The notes beneath the pieces were generated by a model. It ran no database searches, was not told the origin of the DNA, and saw only the letters and a list, made by a program, of their open reading frames with translations. Positions 13,787-14,248 of a DNA stretch of 14,248 nt are shown here, one piece after another. Source of the DNA: Pseudomonadota bacterium. GTDB taxonomy: Bacteria > Pseudomonadota > Alphaproteobacteria > Azospirillales > Azospirillaceae. The stretch is taken from the NCBI GenBank assembly GCA_023411035.1, contig JAEYPE010000190.1, forward strand, positions 1 through 14,248, read 5' to 3'. The position numbers and the translations under genes are program-made. How positions within the stretch are numbered: the first letter of the stretch is position 1; every line of letters begins with the position of its first letter.

Positions 13787-13800
13787 TTGACGCGCATCAA
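13787..13800 (-). promoter_or_regulatory. FNR/FixK-type anaerobox
   Basis: The plus strand reads TTGACGCGCATCAA, a full match to TTGAY-N4-RTCAA, the site of FNR, FixK and Anr regulators. If it acts at the standard -41.5 position on the minus strand, transcription of the 75-residue membrane protein would start near 13752, with TAGGCC as a poor -10 element and about 20 nt of leader. It also lies just after the stop of the antitoxin-like gene, so it is intergenic and not coding. Confidence 0.6.
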
Positions 13801-13829
13801 GGGAATGGTGCGCCGCACAAAAAGTTCCG

Positions 13830-14213
13830 CTAAAAAATCGGCTTCGGCGCGTCCAGGTAGTTGATGGCCTCGACCAGACCGGTGATGGTCTGCACGGTCT
13901 CCATGGGGGTGCCGTCGAGAACGGGGTTGTGGTGGTTCATCCACTCCCGCGCGGCCTTGGCATCGCCATCGACGATGGCGTCCAGCGAGCGGCACAGCCG
14001 GGTGAGCAGCACCGCCAGTTCCAGCGCCTTGCCGTCCTCCGGCAGTGCGTCGCCGCCACGCAGGCGCGTCACCATCGCCCCCGTCACGCCCAGGGTGCGT
14101 GCCAGCACCCGGTCCGGGATGGCGAGCTGGTCGGCGGCGCGCAGCAGCGCCTGGGTGATGGCCTGCGTTTCGGGGGAGGCGGCGCTCGCCTTTCGCAACG
14201 GCTTGGGAGGCAT
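13830..14213 (-). CDS. Xre/MbcA/ParS-type antitoxin-like protein
   Basis: The 127-residue protein combines an N-terminal Xre-like helix-turn-helix region (about 18-52, AITQALLRAADQLAI to GAMVTRLRGG) with a C-terminal DUF2384 domain (about 75-122). The latter is recognisable from the ordered motifs REWMNHHNPVLDGTPMETV and GLVEAINYLDA. Proteins of this design are usually antitoxins of RES-domain toxins, which degrade NAD or modify a target by ADP-ribosylation, and they bind their own promoter. The start ATG at 14211-14213 follows a modest GAAAGAG. A RES toxin normally follows directly downstream. Here the downstream side (below 13830) has only the small membrane gene, so the partner is absent or lies beyond the right edge in reverse order. 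It may be an orphan with a regulatory job. Confidence 0.8.
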   Translation of the reverse strand: MPPKPLRKASAASPETQAITQALLRAADQLAIPDRVLARTLGVTGAMVTRLRGGDALPEDGKALELAVLLTRLCRSLDAIVDGDAKAAREWMNHHNPVLDGTPMETVQTITGLVEAINYLDAPKPIF

Positions 14214-14248
14214 CGGGACTCTTTCGTGAAAGGGGCGCGGGAGGGCTG

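Overview
The window reads as a stretch of chromosome from a GC-rich alphaproteobacterium, most likely Azospirillum (A. brasilense group) or a close Rhodospirillales relative. The basis is very high G/C at third codon positions, a ChrR-type zinc anti-sigma factor with its ECF sigma factor, an IalB-family protein, a Rhizobium etli-type L-asparaginase, and an ammonium transporter behind a sigma-54/NtrC-like promoter. The genus is an inference from gene content. No rRNA, tRNA, CRISPR array, phage gene or insertion sequence was found.

Layout. At 1-191 there is no gene I can support. On the minus strand, glgC (1744-3015) and glgA (192-1670) form a glycogen-synthesis pair separated by a perfect 12-bp hairpin repeat. 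A 507-bp divergent region (3016-3522) carries a sigma-54-like promoter and two NtrC-like palindromes in front of amtB (3523-4845, plus), which ends at a strong intrinsic terminator. Two minus-strand genes follow: a SAM-dependent methyltransferase (4969-6207) and a class 3 L-asparaginase with a His/Cys-rich N-terminal tail (6309-7418). The asparaginase is divergent from a TrmH-like RNA methyltransferase (7524-8108, plus).

An rpoE/chrR-type pair lies on the minus strand (sigma 8786-9361, anti-sigma 8115-8789, ATGA overlap). Upstream of it is a long AT-richer leader with a candidate ECF-type promoter. On the plus strand come an IalB-family secreted protein (9739-10287), rlmN (10366-11535), two translationally coupled small membrane proteins (11563-11799 and 11799-12110) and argG (12189-13424). 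Convergent to argG are a 75-residue membrane protein (13505-13732, minus), preceded by a full FNR/FixK-type box, and an Xre/MbcA/ParS-type antitoxin-like protein (13830-14213, minus) with no RES toxin in view.

Together the genes cover carbon storage (glgC, glgA), nitrogen acquisition and recycling (amtB, asparaginase, argG), RNA modification (TrmH-like, rlmN) and stress control (ECF sigma/ChrR). This is mostly ordinary core chromosome. I see no convincing new multi-gene system. The most interesting items are small: the metal-binding-like tail on the asparaginase, the FNR-box-controlled small membrane gene, the leader of the sigma factor gene, the apparently orphan antitoxin and the coupled small membrane proteins.
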